DNA of 64,000 nucleotides from Burkholderia sp. HI2500 (GCF_002223055.1 NZ_NKFL01000005.1:62001-126000); one strand, 5' to 3'. Counted from the stretch's first letter, positions 8,710-17,868 are shown. Made by a program: numbers and translations. Notes: generated by a model from the sequence alone, not told the origin.

Positions 8710-10515
8710 TCACGCGCCCAGCCACATCATCAGGTGCTCGACGCCCGGGCCGAGCGCGAGCGCCGGCACGTAGGTCAGCGCGCCCACCAGCAGCACGGTG
8801 CCGAGCAGCAGCACGACGAACAGCGGACCGTGCGTCGGCAGCGTGCCGCTCGTCACCGCGATGCGCTTCTTCGCGGCCAGCGAGCCGGCGATTGCCAGCA
8901 CCGGCACGATCGTGCCGAAGCGGCCGAACCACATCGCGATCGCGGTCATCCAGTTGTAGAACGGCGTGCCGACCGTCAGGCCCGCGAACGCGCTGCCGTT
9001 GTTGTTGGCGGCCGAGCTGAACGCGTACAGGATTTCCGAGAAGCCGTGCGGCCCCGGGTTCGCGATGCCGGCCTTGCCCGCATCGGCGAGCACGGCGATC
9101 GACGTGCCGACCAGCACCAGCAGCGGCGTGAGCAGCACGACGATCGACACCATCTTCATCTCGTACGCTTCGATCTTCTTGCCGACGTATTCCGGCGTGC
9201 GGCCGATCATCAGGCCGGCGACGAACACCGCGAGCAGCGCGAACACGAGCATCCCGTAGAGACCCGAGCCGACCCCGCCGTAGATCACTTCGCCCAGCTG
9301 CATCAGCAGCATCGGCACGAGGCCGCCGAGCGGCGTCAGCGAATCGTGCATCGTGTCGACGGCGCCGCACGACGCGGCCGTGGTCGCGACCGTGAAGATG
9401 CCGGTCTGCGCGATGCCGAAGCGCGTTTCCTTGCCTTCCATGTTGCCGCCCGGCTGCAGCGCGCTCGCCGACTGGTCGACGTGCAGCGCGGCGAGCGTCG
9501 GGTTGCCGGCCTGCTCGGCGCTCACCTCGAAGCCGATCGCGATCACGAACGCGACCGTCATCGCCGCGAGCACGGCGATGCCCTGCCGGCGGTCGCCGAT
9601 CATGCGGCCGAACACGAGACACAGCGCGGCCGGGATGATCAGGATCGCGAAGATCTGCAGGACGTTCGCGAACGGCGTCGGGTTCTCGTACGGGTGCGCG
9701 GAGTTCGCGTTGAAGAAGCCGCCACCGTTGGTGCCGAGCATCTTGATCGCTTCCTGCGATGCAACCGGGCCCATCGCGAGCGTCTGCTTCGTGAGCGGGG
9801 TCGGCACCGTGACCGCGTTGCCCTTGTCGTCCTTCACCGGATTGCCCTGCGCGTCGAGCTTCGGCGCGGCGTAGGTGCTCGCCTGCAGCACCGGCACGTC
9901 CTGGTACGACTTCATGTTCTGGATCACGCCCTGGCTCATCAGCAGCGCGGCGATGACCATCGACATCGGCACGAGCACGTACATCGTCACGCGCGTGAGG
10001 TCGACCCAGAAGTTGCCGATCGTCTGCGCGGTATGACGCGCGAAGCCGCGGATCAGCGCGATCACGACGACGATCCCGGTTGCCGCCGACAGGAAGTTCT
10101 GCACGGTCAGGCCGAGCATCTGCGTCAGGTAGCTGACGGTCTGCTCGGGCGTGTAGTCCTGCCAGTTCGTGTTGGTGACGAAGCTGACGGCCGTGTTGAA
10201 CGCGCCGTCGACCGTCATCGCACCGAACTGCTGCGGGTTGCCGGGCAGGAAGCCCTGCAGGCGCAGCAGGCCGTAGAGGAACAGCGCGCCGAGCGCGTTG
10301 AACGCGATCGTCGCGATCGCGTACTGCTTCCAGTTCATCTCGCTGCCGGCGTCGACGCCGGCGACGCGGTACAGCGCGCGCTCGAGCGGCCCGAACACGC
10401 GCACGACGCGCGAGCTGCCGTCCATCACCGCGGACAGATAGCGCGCGACCGGCACGGCCGCCGCCAGCAGCACGACGATGAAGAGCAGCGTCTGAAAGAG
10501 ATTGTTCGCGTTCAT
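8710..10515 (-). CDS. kdpA: KdpA, potassium-binding channel-like subunit
   Basis: A 601-aa multi-spanning membrane protein of the superfamily of K+ transporters. It shows four selectivity-loop-like segments such as [30 protein letters not shown] and [14 protein letters not shown]. It binds potassium and passes it to KdpB. The ATG at 10515 overlaps the kdpF stop in an ATGA arrangement. Confidence 0.97.
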   Translation of the reverse strand: MNANNLFQTLLFIVVLLAAAVPVARYLSAVMDGSSRVVRVFGPLERALYRVAGVDAGSEMNWKQYAIATIAFNALGALFLYGLLRLQGFLPGNPQQFGAMTVDGAFNTAVSFVTNTNWQDYTPEQTVSYLTQMLGLTVQNFLSAATGIVVVIALIRGFARHTAQTIGNFWVDLTRVTMYVLVPMSMVIAALLMSQGVIQNMKSYQDVPVLQASTYAAPKLDAQGNPVKDDKGNAVTVPTPLTKQTLAMGPVASQEAIKMLGTNGGGFFNANSAHPYENPTPFANVLQIFAILIIPAALCLVFGRMIGDRRQGIAVLAAMTVAFVIAIGFEVSAEQAGNPTLAALHVDQSASALQPGGNMEGKETRFGIAQTGIFTVATTAASCGAVDTMHDSLTPLGGLVPMLLMQLGEVIYGGVGSGLYGMLVFALLAVFVAGLMIGRTPEYVGKKIEAYEMKMVSIVVLLTPLLVLVGTSIAVLADAGKAGIANPGPHGFSEILYAFSSAANNNGSAFAGLTVGTPFYNWMTAIAMWFGRFGTIVPVLAIAGSLAAKKRIAVTSGTLPTHGPLFVVLLLGTVLLVGALTYVPALALGPGVEHLMMWLGA

Positions 10516-10604
10516 TCAATGTCCTCCGCGCGCAGCAGCGCAAAGACGAGATACGCGAACAGCAGGGCCGTCGACGCGCCCGCCAGCCAAAGCATCCAGG
10601 TCAT
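10512..10604 (-). CDS. kdpF: KdpF small stabilising subunit
   Basis: A 30-aa single-helix peptide, [20 protein letters not shown] followed by [10 protein letters not shown]. Size, position directly before kdpA and the single hydrophobic helix match KdpF. Its stop overlaps the kdpA start by four bases. Its own start overlaps the stop of a further small ORF upstream, so three reading frames are chained by ATGA overlaps. Confidence 0.9.
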   Translation of the reverse strand: MTWMLWLAGASTALLFAYLVFALLRAEDIE

Positions 10605-10708
10605 GCTCGCCCCCCGCGACCGTATTGCACGAGCTTGTCGCAACCGGCGACCAAACCGAGGATCAGCGCGGTGAAGAGCACCAGTGCGCCGATGAAAACC
10701 CCATCCAT
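10601..10708 (-). CDS. 35-aa hydrophobic ORF leading the kdp operon
   Basis: MDGVFIGALVLFTALILGLV continues with [15 protein letters not shown]. It has one membrane helix and a positively charged C-terminus, predicting an inner-membrane micropeptide. GGAG lies 9 bases before the ATG at 10708. The stop overlaps the kdpF start (ATGA), exactly as kdpF overlaps kdpA. Another in-frame ATG at 10723 lacks a ribosome site. Too short for most annotation pipelines. I know of no established function; it could be an extra Kdp micro-subunit or a translational leader. Confidence 0.7.
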   Translation of the reverse strand: MDGVFIGALVLFTALILGLVAGCDKLVQYGRGGRA

Positions 10709-10746
10709 TTTTCTGTTCTCCATCGTCGAAATCAGACGACTAGAAC

Positions 10747-10809
10747 CTTATGGGAACGCACGTAAAGGACGGGTCAAAGGTATCGGGGCGCGTATAAAAA
10801 ACACGTAAA
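10747..10809 (-). promoter_or_regulatory. Candidate kdp promoter and KdpE site
   Basis: On the minus strand, TTTACG (10809-10804) followed by TTTTTTATA (10801-10793) resembles the T-rich KdpE target known upstream of enterobacterial kdpF. TTGACC (10777-10772) could be a -35, with CATAAG (10752-10747) as a poorly matched -10 at 19-base spacing. Position before the 35-aa ORF is right; the individual boxes are tentative. Confidence 0.4.
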
Positions 10810-10917
10810 CGTGGCATTCGGGGAGGACGACGGCGGGGACCGGGAGGCGGGACGGACGGCGCCGTGGCGCCGCCCGGACAAGCGCGTGCCGACGTGGCGC
10901 CGGCACGGGGAGGCAGG

Positions 10918-11892
10918 TCAGGGAACGAGGATCGTCGAGCCGGTGGTCTTGCGCGCTTCGAGATCTTCATGCGCGCGGCCGACTTCCGCGAGCGGATAGC
11001 GCTGGTTGATGCTGGTCTTCACCTTGCCCGACAGCAGCACGTCGAACAGCTCGGCGGCCGCGGCTTCGAGATCGGCGCGCTTCGCGATGTACGAGAACAG
11101 CGTGGGGCGCGTAAAGAACAGCGAGCCGCGCGACGAGAATTCCTTCGAGTCGATCGGCGGCAGCGGGCCCGACGCGTTGCCGAAGCTGACAAACAGCCCG
11201 AGCGGCGCGAGGCTGTCGAGCGAGCCGATGTAGGTGTCCTTGCCGATCGAGTCGTAGACGACCGGCACGCCGGCGCCGTTCGTGATCTCCTTCACGCGCT
11301 GCGTGAAGTTCTCGCGCGTGTAGACGATCGGATGGTCGCAACCGTGCGACTTCGCGAGCGCGGCCTTCTCGTCGGAGCCGACCGTCCCGATCACGGTCGC
11401 GCCGAGCGCCTTCGCCCACTGGCACACGAGCAGACCGACACCGCCGGCCGCCGCGTGGATCAGGATCGTGTCGCCGGCCTTCACCGGATACGTGCGGCGC
11501 AGCAGGTAGTGCGCGGTCAGGCCCTGCAGCATCACCGACGCCGCGTCGTCGTAGCTGATGCCGTCCGGCAGCTTCACGAGCCGGTCGACCGGCATCACGC
11601 GCTCCTGCGCGTATGCGCCCGGCGGTTGCCCGACGTACGCGACGCGGTCCCCCGCCTTGAGCGTGGTCACGCCTTCGCCGACGGCCGTCACCTCGCCCGC
11701 CGCCTCCATCCCGAGACCGCCGGGCAGCGCTTGCGGGTACAGACCGGTGCGGAAATAGACGTCGATGTAGTTGAGGCCGACCGCGTGCTGCCGGATGCGG
11801 ACTTCACCCGCCTTCGGTTCGCCGACCTCGACATCGACCCACTTCATCACGTCCGGGCCGCCCGGCTGGTCGTATCGGATTGCTTTCGGCAT
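10918..11892 (-). CDS. Zinc-independent quinone oxidoreductase (MDR family)
   Basis: A 324-aa NADPH:quinone oxidoreductase-like protein. The GroES-like N-terminal half contains GLNYIDVYFRTGLYP. The Rossmann half contains IHAAAGGVGLLVCQWAKALG for cofactor binding. It lacks the zinc ligands of alcohol dehydrogenases. It probably reduces quinones or similar electrophiles in the cytoplasm. The ATG at 11892 follows GAGGAGCGAAACG. The longer frame to 11970 is not preferred. Confidence 0.9.
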   Translation of the reverse strand: MPKAIRYDQPGGPDVMKWVDVEVGEPKAGEVRIRQHAVGLNYIDVYFRTGLYPQALPGGLGMEAAGEVTAVGEGVTTLKAGDRVAYVGQPPGAYAQERVMPVDRLVKLPDGISYDDAASVMLQGLTAHYLLRRTYPVKAGDTILIHAAAGGVGLLVCQWAKALGATVIGTVGSDEKAALAKSHGCDHPIVYTRENFTQRVKEITNGAGVPVVYDSIGKDTYIGSLDSLAPLGLFVSFGNASGPLPPIDSKEFSSRGSLFFTRPTLFSYIAKRADLEAAAAELFDVLLSGKVKTSINQRYPLAEVGRAHEDLEARKTTGSTILVP

Positions 11893-12411
11893 CGTTTCGC
11901 TCCTCGTTTGTCTGGGAATCGTGTTCGGCGAATGCGTCGACATCGCCCCTACGGTGATGCGTGCGAACACCGGTCACAAAGTTCAATTCTCGCGCGTCCT
12001 GTGCCGTCATGCACCGCGCCATCGCAATCCCTTCACGTTTTTAGGGTTTTCGCGGGAAACGAATTGCAAGGGCCATGCATGCCGGAGGACGGCACGGCTT
12101 TGAACGAGTCGCAGCAGTTTGCTCGTCGCACTTTCGAATCGATGACGGTCGTCACACTTCGACACCTTCAAATCATCGCTTTTGGGTCGAATGAATCTCC
12201 GTTCCGTCCGCGATGGCCGTGCCCGACCGCCCCTGCGCATCTTCGGCTTGCCGTTGGTACGCGACGAATCTGCCGCGCCGCGTCGTCGTACTCACCCCGG
12301 AATCGGCGACCTTGATACAGGTCGGCCTGGTTGCTCAACTTCTTGCCTCGCACATTTACGAGATGACGGTCGTGCTATTTTGCCGTTTGCCAAATTCGCC
12401 AAGCCTACGCC
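11893..12411. other. 519-bp intergenic stretch, A/T-richer than surroundings
   Basis: No reading frame here resembles a known protein. The segment contains visibly more A and T (for example around 12035-12065 and 12160-12190) than flanking genes. It separates the oxidoreductase from the Tai4/Tae4 pair and may mark the left edge of transferred DNA or hold the promoter of the immunity gene. Confidence 0.5.
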
Positions 12412-12765
12412 ATGAAACTCTTGCTTATCCGGAATGTGGTCATTCTCGCGTCGTTGTCGGCAAGTATCGGCACCGCCACGGCGGCCGCAGTATCGCGCGT
12501 CGACGGCGTCCGGCTGCTCGACGACATGAACCGCTCCGACAACAGTCCGTACGCCGACGCCCAGCGCCACGCGATGGCCGGGTATCTGGCTGGCGTCGCC
12601 GATGCCACCGAGGGCAAGGAATGGTGCGACCACGGTCGCGTCAAACCGGGAGAAATCGATTCGGAAGTGATTGGCGATCTCCGGAAGCTGCCAAGAGACG
12701 CGCTGAAGGCAAGCGCAGCAAGATTGGTTACCCATGTCTTGCAACAAAAATATCCTTGCCGTTAA
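12412..12765 (+). CDS. Rap1a/Tai4-type T6SS immunity protein
   Basis: A 117-aa periplasmic protein. Residues 1-24 form a signal peptide (IRNVVILASLSAS...GTATA). The mature part has RHAMAGYLAGVADATEG, then CDHGRVKPGEIDSEVIGDLR, then RLVTHVLQQKYPC. This is the helical Rap1a/Tai pattern with two cysteines. Such proteins bind and block peptidoglycan amidases in the periplasm. It stops 16 bases before the preferred start of the adjacent Tae4-like gene, so the two form a unit with immunity first. The family call is by motif recall. Confidence 0.8.
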   Translation: MKLLLIRNVVILASLSASIGTATAAAVSRVDGVRLLDDMNRSDNSPYADAQRHAMAGYLAGVADATEGKEWCDHGRVKPGEIDSEVIGDLRKLPRDALKASAARLVTHVLQQKYPCR

Positions 12766-12781
12766 TCGAGGGGAAACCTGT

Positions 12782-13249
12782 TTGAAACCGCCGTTCTCTT
12801 TACTGAGCAGCCACTATCCAGGCAACAAGACTGTTTCGAGGGAGGCGCTTTACCAAGAACTGGGCTGGCAAGATCTGATTCAGAATCCGTCGTATGCAAA
12901 TACCTGCGCCATTCGGATCAGTGTGGCTCTTGTCAAATGCGGAATAACGTTGCGTGGTGGACTGGCCATTCAGCAAGGGCCGCATCGTGGACGCCGTGTC
13001 GAGGCAGGCCAAGCCAGGCTAGCCAGGATGCTGGCGGAGCCGGCGTATTTCGGCAAAGCCGAAGCGTTTCGACGAGACGACGCGGTGCTCGGCATTGCCG
13101 CCAGAAAGGGCGTGGTCGCTTTCTGGAACATACCGGCTTACATGAACGGTCGTGGCGGACATATCGACCTGATCGACGGTGCCCGAGCCCTCTGTGGCTC
13201 CGATTGCTACTGGGCGGCATCGGAAGTGTGGTTTTGGCCATTGCGATAA
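12782..13249 (+). CDS. Tae4-type T6SS peptidoglycan amidase effector
   Basis: A 155-aa protein. The N-terminus KPPFSLLSSHYP and the block SYANTCAIRISVALVKCG, with putative catalytic Cys42, are typical of Tae4. Putative catalytic His127 lies in GRGGHIDLID. A C-x3-C pair (Cys138, Cys142) precedes the end YWAASEVWFW. Tae4 enzymes cleave the D-Glu/mDAP bond of tetrapeptides after type VI delivery. I prefer TTG at 12782, 7 bases after GAGGGG; an ATG at 12734 would overlap the immunity gene. No signal peptide is seen, as expected. No T6SS gene is in the window. Confidence 0.82.
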   Translation: MKPPFSLLSSHYPGNKTVSREALYQELGWQDLIQNPSYANTCAIRISVALVKCGITLRGGLAIQQGPHRGRRVEAGQARLARMLAEPAYFGKAEAFRRDDAVLGIAARKGVVAFWNIPAYMNGRGGHIDLIDGARALCGSDCYWAASEVWFWPLR

Positions 13250-13373
13250 TCGGCAGTACCCCGGCCCGGCGCAACCCATGCCGATATCGCCATCCTCGAC
13301 GCACAGCGCCGCCATGCGGCAGAGAGACAGACATGGCGACGCCGGACAAGGATATTCGTGCCGCAGCCTGCGC

Positions 13374-13766
13374 CTAGCAGCGGTCCTGCATGTTCCGCGC
13401 CAGATCGTCGAGCAGCATCCGCGCGGTCGCGACATTGGTCGCGACCGGCACGTCGTGCACGTCGCACGCGCGCACCAGCGCGGTGATGTCCGGATCGTGC
13501 GGCTGCGCGGTCATCGGGTCGCGCAGGAACACGACGATGTCGACACGGCCGTCGACCAGTTCCGCGCCGATCTGCAGGTCGCCGCCGCACGGCCCCGACA
13601 GCTTGCGCTCGACGTCGAGCCCGTGCGCGGCGGCGATGCGGCCGCCCGTCGTGCCGGTCGCGACCAGCCGACATTGCGCGAGCGTCTCGCGGTACTGGCC
13701 CGCGAGCGCGACGATGTCGTCCTTCTTCGCGTCGTGCGCAATCAGTGCGATGCGGGGTTTGCTCAT
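13374..13766 (-). CDS. mgsA: Methylglyoxal synthase
   Basis: A 130-aa protein, shorter than the 152-aa E. coli enzyme but complete in its motifs. [14 protein letters not shown] carries the substrate His11, Asp12 and Lys15, and [10 protein letters not shown] carries the catalytic Asp63. It converts dihydroxyacetone phosphate to methylglyoxal and phosphate in the cytoplasm. The ATG at 13766 follows AAGGAAACGGAG. It lies 52 bases downstream of the SDR gene on the same strand, so a shared transcript is likely. Confidence 0.93.
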   Translation of the reverse strand: MSKPRIALIAHDAKKDDIVALAGQYRETLAQCRLVATGTTGGRIAAAHGLDVERKLSGPCGGDLQIGAELVDGRVDIVVFLRDPMTAQPHDPDITALVRACDVHDVPVATNVATARMLLDDLARNMQDRC

Positions 13767-13818
13767 CTCCGTTTCCTTCGTGGTTCGATTAGTGTCGTCG
13801 TGAAAGGCGGTGCGCGCG

Positions 13819-14598
13819 TCAGAACGTGCCCGGATACGCGCCGCCGTCGAGCAGCCAGTTCTGCCCGGTGATGTAGCCGGCATGCACGCTGCACAGGAAT
13901 GCGCACGCCGCGCCGAACTCTTCGCGCGTGCCGAGGCGGCCGGCCGGGATGTCCTTCGTGCGCCGCGCGCGCAGTTCGTCGACCGTCACGCCCTGCGCCT
14001 TCGCCGACGCGGCGAGCGTGGTCGCGATCCGGTCGGTGTCGAACAGGCCCGGCAACAGGTTGTTGATCGTCACGCCCTGCCCCGCGACCTTGCGCGACAG
14101 CCCCGCGACGAAGCCGGTCAGCCCCGAGCGCGCGCCGTTCGACAGCGCCAGCACGTCGATCGGCGCCTTCACGGCCGAGCTCGTGATGTTGACGATCCGG
14201 CCGAAGCCGCGCGCGATCATCCCGTCGACGGTCGCGCGGATCAGCTCGATCGGCGTCAGCATGTTCGATTCGAGCGCGCGGATCCAGTCGTCGTGCGAGA
14301 AGTCGCGGAAGTCGCCGGGCGGCGGGCCGCCGGCATTCGTCACGAGAATGTCCGGCTGCGGGCACGCGGCGAGCGCGGCCGCGCGCCCGTCCGGCGTCGT
14401 GATGTCGCAGGCGACCGCGGTCACCGACACGTTCGCGCCGGCGCGGATCTCCTCCGCGGTTTCCTCCAGCGTGTCGCGCGTGCGCGCGACGATCACGAGG
14501 TTCACGCCCTCGGCGGCCAGCGCTTCCGCGCAGCCGCGACCGAGCCCCTTGCTGGCCGCGCACACCAGCGCGGTCTTTCCTTCGATGCCGAGATCCAT
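13819..14598 (-). CDS. Atypical short-chain dehydrogenase lacking canonical Tyr/Lys
   Basis: A 259-aa SDR. The cofactor motif is [10 protein letters not shown] (residues 13-22) and NAG occurs at 88-90. Ser140/141 stands in NITSS. Where YxxxK is expected the sequence reads S153-N-G-A-R157. Related database SDRs with an LSNGAR stretch are known to me, so this is probably a subgroup trait rather than decay, but catalysis by the standard Ser-Tyr-Lys mechanism is not possible. Start ATG 14598 with AAGGAATCGACG. Substrate unknown. Confidence 0.85.
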   Translation of the reverse strand: MDLGIEGKTALVCAASKGLGRGCAEALAAEGVNLVIVARTRDTLEETAEEIRAGANVSVTAVACDITTPDGRAAALAACPQPDILVTNAGGPPPGDFRDFSHDDWIRALESNMLTPIELIRATVDGMIARGFGRIVNITSSAVKAPIDVLALSNGARSGLTGFVAGLSRKVAGQGVTINNLLPGLFDTDRIATTLAASAKAQGVTVDELRARRTKDIPAGRLGTREEFGAACAFLCSVHAGYITGQNWLLDGGAYPGTF

Positions 14599-14720
14599 CG
14601 TCGATTCCTTGGTGGCGACACGCGCCGGCTCGGCCCGATCACGCCGGCGCACGGACCCCGGACGGGGCGGGCGGGCAATCGGGCGGCAGCGGGCGCGCGG
14701 ATTGTCGTGAGACGTCGATA

Positions 14721-14726
14721 TTATCC
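14721..14726 (-). promoter_or_regulatory. Candidate -10 box for the SDR-mgsA unit
   Basis: On the minus strand the sequence reads GGATAATATCG, giving a GATAAT-like -10 about 120 bases before the SDR start. It faces away from the upp promoter, so the gap is a divergent promoter region. Confidence 0.35.
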
Positions 14727-14747
14727 GGATCATGCGGCTCGCCTTGG

Positions 14748-14753
14748 TAAAAT
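14748..14753 (+). promoter_or_regulatory. Candidate -10 box for upp
   Basis: TAAAAT within GGTAAAATTGCGGGC, about 75 bases before the upp ATG. This resembles the -10 context seen before several other genes in this window. No strong -35. Confidence 0.4.
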
Positions 14754-14828
14754 TGCGGGCATAAGCGCGCGGCCGGCTTGCGCCCGCCACCGCCCCCGAT
14801 CCTCTTTTGCCGCCAAGGCGCCCCCGTC

Positions 14829-15479
14829 ATGAAACAGGACAGCCGTTTCCCGAATCTCTTCATCACCGATCACCCGCTGATCCAGCACAAGCTCACGCAC
14901 ATGCGCGACAAGGACACGTCCACGCGCACGTTCCGCGAGCTGCTGCGCGAAATCACGCTGCTGATGGGCTATGAGATCACCCGCAACCTGCCGATCACGA
15001 CCAAGCGGGTCGAAACCCCGCTCGTCGAGGTCGACGCGCCGGTGATCGCGGGCAAGAAGCTGGCGATCGTGCCGGTGCTGCGCGCGGGCATCGGGATGTC
15101 GGACGGCCTGCTCGACCTGGTTCCGTCCGCCCGCGTCGGCCACATCGGCGTGTACCGCGCCGACGACCACCGCCCGGTCGAATACCTGGTGCGCCTGCCG
15201 GATCTGGAAGACCGCATCTTCATCCTGTGCGACCCGATGGTCGCGACCGGCTACTCGGCCGTGCACGCGGTCGACGTGCTGAAGCGCCGCAACGTGCCGG
15301 CCGCGAACATCATGTTCGTCGCGCTGGTCGCGGCGCCCGAAGGCGTGCAGGTGTTCCAGGACGCGCACCCGGACGTGAAGCTGTTCGTCGCGTCGCTCGA
15401 TTCGCACCTGAACGAGCATGCGTACATCGTGCCGGGCCTCGGCGACGCGGGCGACCGCCTGTTCGGCACCAAGAACTGA
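14829..15479 (+). CDS. upp: Uracil phosphoribosyltransferase
   Basis: A 216-aa protein. It has [20 protein letters not shown] early, [21 protein letters not shown] in the middle and the PRPP-binding loop [11 protein letters not shown] near residues 137-147. It salvages uracil to UMP using PRPP. The ATG at 14829 begins [11 protein letters not shown], the usual betaproteobacterial start. Probably monocistronic: 217 bases separate it from yebC, which has its own -10-like box. Confidence 0.96.
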   Translation: MKQDSRFPNLFITDHPLIQHKLTHMRDKDTSTRTFRELLREITLLMGYEITRNLPITTKRVETPLVEVDAPVIAGKKLAIVPVLRAGIGMSDGLLDLVPSARVGHIGVYRADDHRPVEYLVRLPDLEDRIFILCDPMVATGYSAVHAVDVLKRRNVPAANIMFVALVAAPEGVQVFQDAHPDVKLFVASLDSHLNEHAYIVPGLGDAGDRLFGTKN

Positions 15480-15576
15480 GCCCCGGTACGGCCGCGCGGC
15501 GCGCGGCCCGGCTCGCGACGGCCCGCCTGGCCGTCCGGCCATGCGCGGCGGCCCCGATCCGGCGGTCGCCGCGTGA

Positions 15577-15582
15577 TAAAAT
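15577..15582 (+). promoter_or_regulatory. Candidate -10 box for yebC
   Basis: TAAAAT in GTGATAAAATCTCG, 115 bases before the yebC start. Confidence 0.4.
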
Positions 15583-15696
15583 CTCGATCCACTCGACACG
15601 CGCGGCCCCGCGGCTTCATGCCCGCCGAAACGGCCGCCGATTCAACGACACATTGAAACAATCGCCCGCGCTGTGCGCCCGGGCACGGAGAAAGGT

Positions 15697-16425
15697 ATGG
15701 CTGGTCATTCGAAATGGGCCAACATCAAGCATAAGAAGGCAGCGGCCGACGCGAAGCGCGGCAAGATCTGGACCCGCCTGATCAAGGAAATCCAGGTCGC
15801 GGCGCGCCTCGGCGGCGGTGACGTCAACTCGAACCCGCGCCTGCGTCTGGCGGTCGACAAGGCGGCCGACGCGAACATGCCGAAGGACAACGTCAAGCGC
15901 GCGATCGATCGCGGCGTCGGCGGCGCGGATGGCGCGAACTACGAGGAAATCCGCTACGAAGGCTACGGCATCAGCGGCGCGGCGATCATCGTCGACACGC
16001 TGACCGACAACCGCACCCGCACGGTCGCGGAAGTCCGCCATGCGTTCTCGAAGTTCGGCGGCAACATGGGCACCGACGGCTCGGTCGCGTTCATGTTCGA
16101 TCACGTCGGCCAGTTCCTGTTCGCACCGGGCACGTCGGAAGACGCGCTGATGGAAGCCGCGCTCGAAGCCGGCGCGAACGACGTGAACACGAACGACGAC
16201 GGCTCGATCGAAGTGCTGTGCGACTGGCAGGCATTCTCGGCGGTGAAGGACGCGCTCGAAGCCGGCGGCTTCAAGGCCGAGCTCGCCGAAGTGACGATGA
16301 AGCCGCAGAACGAAGTCGAATTCACCGGCGACGACGCGGCGAAGATGCAGAAGCTCCTCGACGCGCTCGAGAACCTCGACGACGTGCAGGACGTGTATAC
16401 GAACGCCGTCATCGTCGAGGAATGA
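15697..16425 (+). CDS. yebC: YebC/PmpR family transcription/translation factor
   Basis: A 242-aa protein starting [20 protein letters not shown], the family hallmark. The conserved AIDRGVGG and an acidic C-terminal half ([20 protein letters not shown]) are also present. Family members bind DNA or act on ribosomes at polyproline stretches. Which role applies here is not visible. Start at 15697 is preceded by GGAGAAAGGT. purD follows after 104 bases, beyond a terminator-like hairpin. Confidence 0.93.
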   Translation: MAGHSKWANIKHKKAAADAKRGKIWTRLIKEIQVAARLGGGDVNSNPRLRLAVDKAADANMPKDNVKRAIDRGVGGADGANYEEIRYEGYGISGAAIIVDTLTDNRTRTVAEVRHAFSKFGGNMGTDGSVAFMFDHVGQFLFAPGTSEDALMEAALEAGANDVNTNDDGSIEVLCDWQAFSAVKDALEAGGFKAELAEVTMKPQNEVEFTGDDAAKMQKLLDALENLDDVQDVYTNAVIVEE

Positions 16426-16472
16426 GGTGCCGGCCGCCGTGTTCCTGTCGCGGCGGCGGCCCGACCGAATCC

Positions 16473-16510
16473 GCGGCCGGCGCGCCTGAGCGTGCCGGCC
16501 GCCCTGTTTT
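16473..16510 (+). terminator. Terminator-like hairpin after yebC
   Basis: The arms GCGGCCGGC (16473-16481) and GCCGGCCGC (16494-16502) form a 9-bp GC stem with a 12-base loop. They are followed by CCTGTTTTC. It lies 20 bases before the purD start, so read-through would matter for purD expression. Confidence 0.5.
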
Positions 16511-16529
16511 CTAGTCTGCGGGGAATCCC

Positions 16530-17807
16530 ATGAAACTACTCGTCGTCGGTTCCGGCGGCCGCGAACATGCGCTGGCGTGGAAGCTCGCGCAGTCGCCGCG
16601 CGTCCAGATGGTCTACGTCGCGCCCGGCAATGGCGGCACGGCGCAGGACGAGCGTCTGAAGAACGTCGACATCACGGCGCTCGACGAACTCGCCGATTTC
16701 GCGGAACGCGAAGGCGTCGCGTTCACGCTCGTCGGGCCGGAAGCGCCGCTCGCGGCCGGCATCGTCAACCTGTTCCGCGCGCGCGGCCTGAAGGTCTTCG
16801 GCCCGACCCGCGAAGCCGCGCAGCTCGAGAGCTCGAAGGATTTCGCGAAGGCGTTCATGAAGCGCCACGGCATCCCGACCGCCGAGTACGAAACGTTCTC
16901 CGACGTGGCCGCCGCGCACGCGTACATCGACGCGAAGGGTGCGCCGATCGTCGTGAAGGCCGACGGCCTCGCGGCCGGCAAGGGCGTCGTCGTCGCGATG
17001 ACGCTCGAAGAAGCGCACGAAGCCGTCGACATGATGCTGTCGGGCAACAAGCTCGGCGACGCCGGCGCGCGTGTCGTGATCGAGGAATTCCTCGATGGCG
17101 AGGAAGCGAGCTTCATCGTGATGGTCGACGGCAAGCACGCGCTGGCGCTGGCGTCCAGCCAGGACCACAAGCGCCTGCTCGACGAGGATCGCGGCCCGAA
17201 CACCGGCGGCATGGGGGCGTATTCGCCCGCGCCGATCGTCACGCCGCAGATGCACGCACGCGTGATGCGCGAGATCATCATGCCGACCGTGCGCGGGATG
17301 GAGAAGGACGGCATCCGCTTCACGGGCTTCCTGTATGCGGGCCTGATGATCGACAAGGAAGGCAATCCGCGCACGCTCGAGTTCAACTGCCGGATGGGCG
17401 ACCCGGAAACGCAGCCGATCATGGCGCGCCTGAAGAGCGATTTCTCGAAGGTCGTCGAGCAGGCGATCGCAGGCACGCTCGACACGGTCGAGCTCGACTG
17501 GGACCGCCGCACCGCGCTGGGCGTCGTGCTGGCCGCGCACGGTTATCCGGACGCGCCGCGCAAGGGCGACCGCATCAACGGGATCCCGGCCGAGACCGAA
17601 CAGGCCGTCACGTTCCACGCAGGCACGTCGCTCGACGGCGACAAGCTGACGACGTCCGGCGGCCGCGTGCTGTGCGTGGTCGGCCTCGCCGATTCGGTGC
17701 GCGAAGCGCAGCAGCATGCGTACGACACGATCAACCAGATCAATTTCGAAGGCATGCAGTACCGCCGCGACATCGGCTTTCGCGCGCTCAACCGCAAGAG
17801 CGCCTGA
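16530..17807 (+). CDS. purD: Phosphoribosylamine-glycine ligase
   Basis: A 425-aa ATP-grasp enzyme starting MKLLVVGSGGREHALAWKLA. It contains VKADGLAAGKGVVVA, the ATP-grasp segment GPNTGGMGAYSPAP and LEFNCRMGDPETQ. It makes glycinamide ribonucleotide, the second step of purine synthesis. That product is the substrate of PurT, encoded at 44.8 kb in this window. Length is standard. Confidence 0.97.
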   Translation: MKLLVVGSGGREHALAWKLAQSPRVQMVYVAPGNGGTAQDERLKNVDITALDELADFAEREGVAFTLVGPEAPLAAGIVNLFRARGLKVFGPTREAAQLESSKDFAKAFMKRHGIPTAEYETFSDVAAAHAYIDAKGAPIVVKADGLAAGKGVVVAMTLEEAHEAVDMMLSGNKLGDAGARVVIEEFLDGEEASFIVMVDGKHALALASSQDHKRLLDEDRGPNTGGMGAYSPAPIVTPQMHARVMREIIMPTVRGMEKDGIRFTGFLYAGLMIDKEGNPRTLEFNCRMGDPETQPIMARLKSDFSKVVEQAIAGTLDTVELDWDRRTALGVVLAAHGYPDAPRKGDRINGIPAETEQAVTFHAGTSLDGDKLTTSGGRVLCVVGLADSVREAQQHAYDTINQINFEGMQYRRDIGFRALNRKSA

Positions 17808-17862
17808 CGCTGCAATTGCCGCCCCGCCCGCGGGCGGCGGCGGCTCGTCTGCCGGGGTTCGA

Positions 17863-17868
17863 TAGAAT
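17863..17868 (+). promoter_or_regulatory. Candidate -10 box for hemF operon within a hairpin
   Basis: TAGAAT sits in the loop of an inverted repeat, CTGCCGGG...CCCGGCAG, that is followed by AAGCCTTTTTT (17848-17888). The element could therefore end the purD transcript and begin the hemF transcript. No -35 match is clear. Confidence 0.35.

Noticed and set aside
3087..10674. Very long open frames on the plus strand (3087-6299 and 6544-10674)
   Set aside because: They are antisense to kdpD/kdpB/kdpA, Arg/His/Asp/Gln-rich without any family motif, and arise from GC-rich third codon positions.
12142..12373. GATGACGGTCGT occurring twice (near 12142 and 12362) around the left edge of the Tae4/Tai4 segment
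   Set aside because: A 12-bp repeat in GC-rich DNA is weak; no integrase, tRNA or matching right-hand copy was seen, so I do not call an attachment site.
12734..13249. ATG start at 12734 for the Tae4-like gene
   Set aside because: It would overlap the immunity gene by 32 bases without a ribosome site; TTG at 12782 has GAGGGG and matches the usual Tae4 N-terminus.
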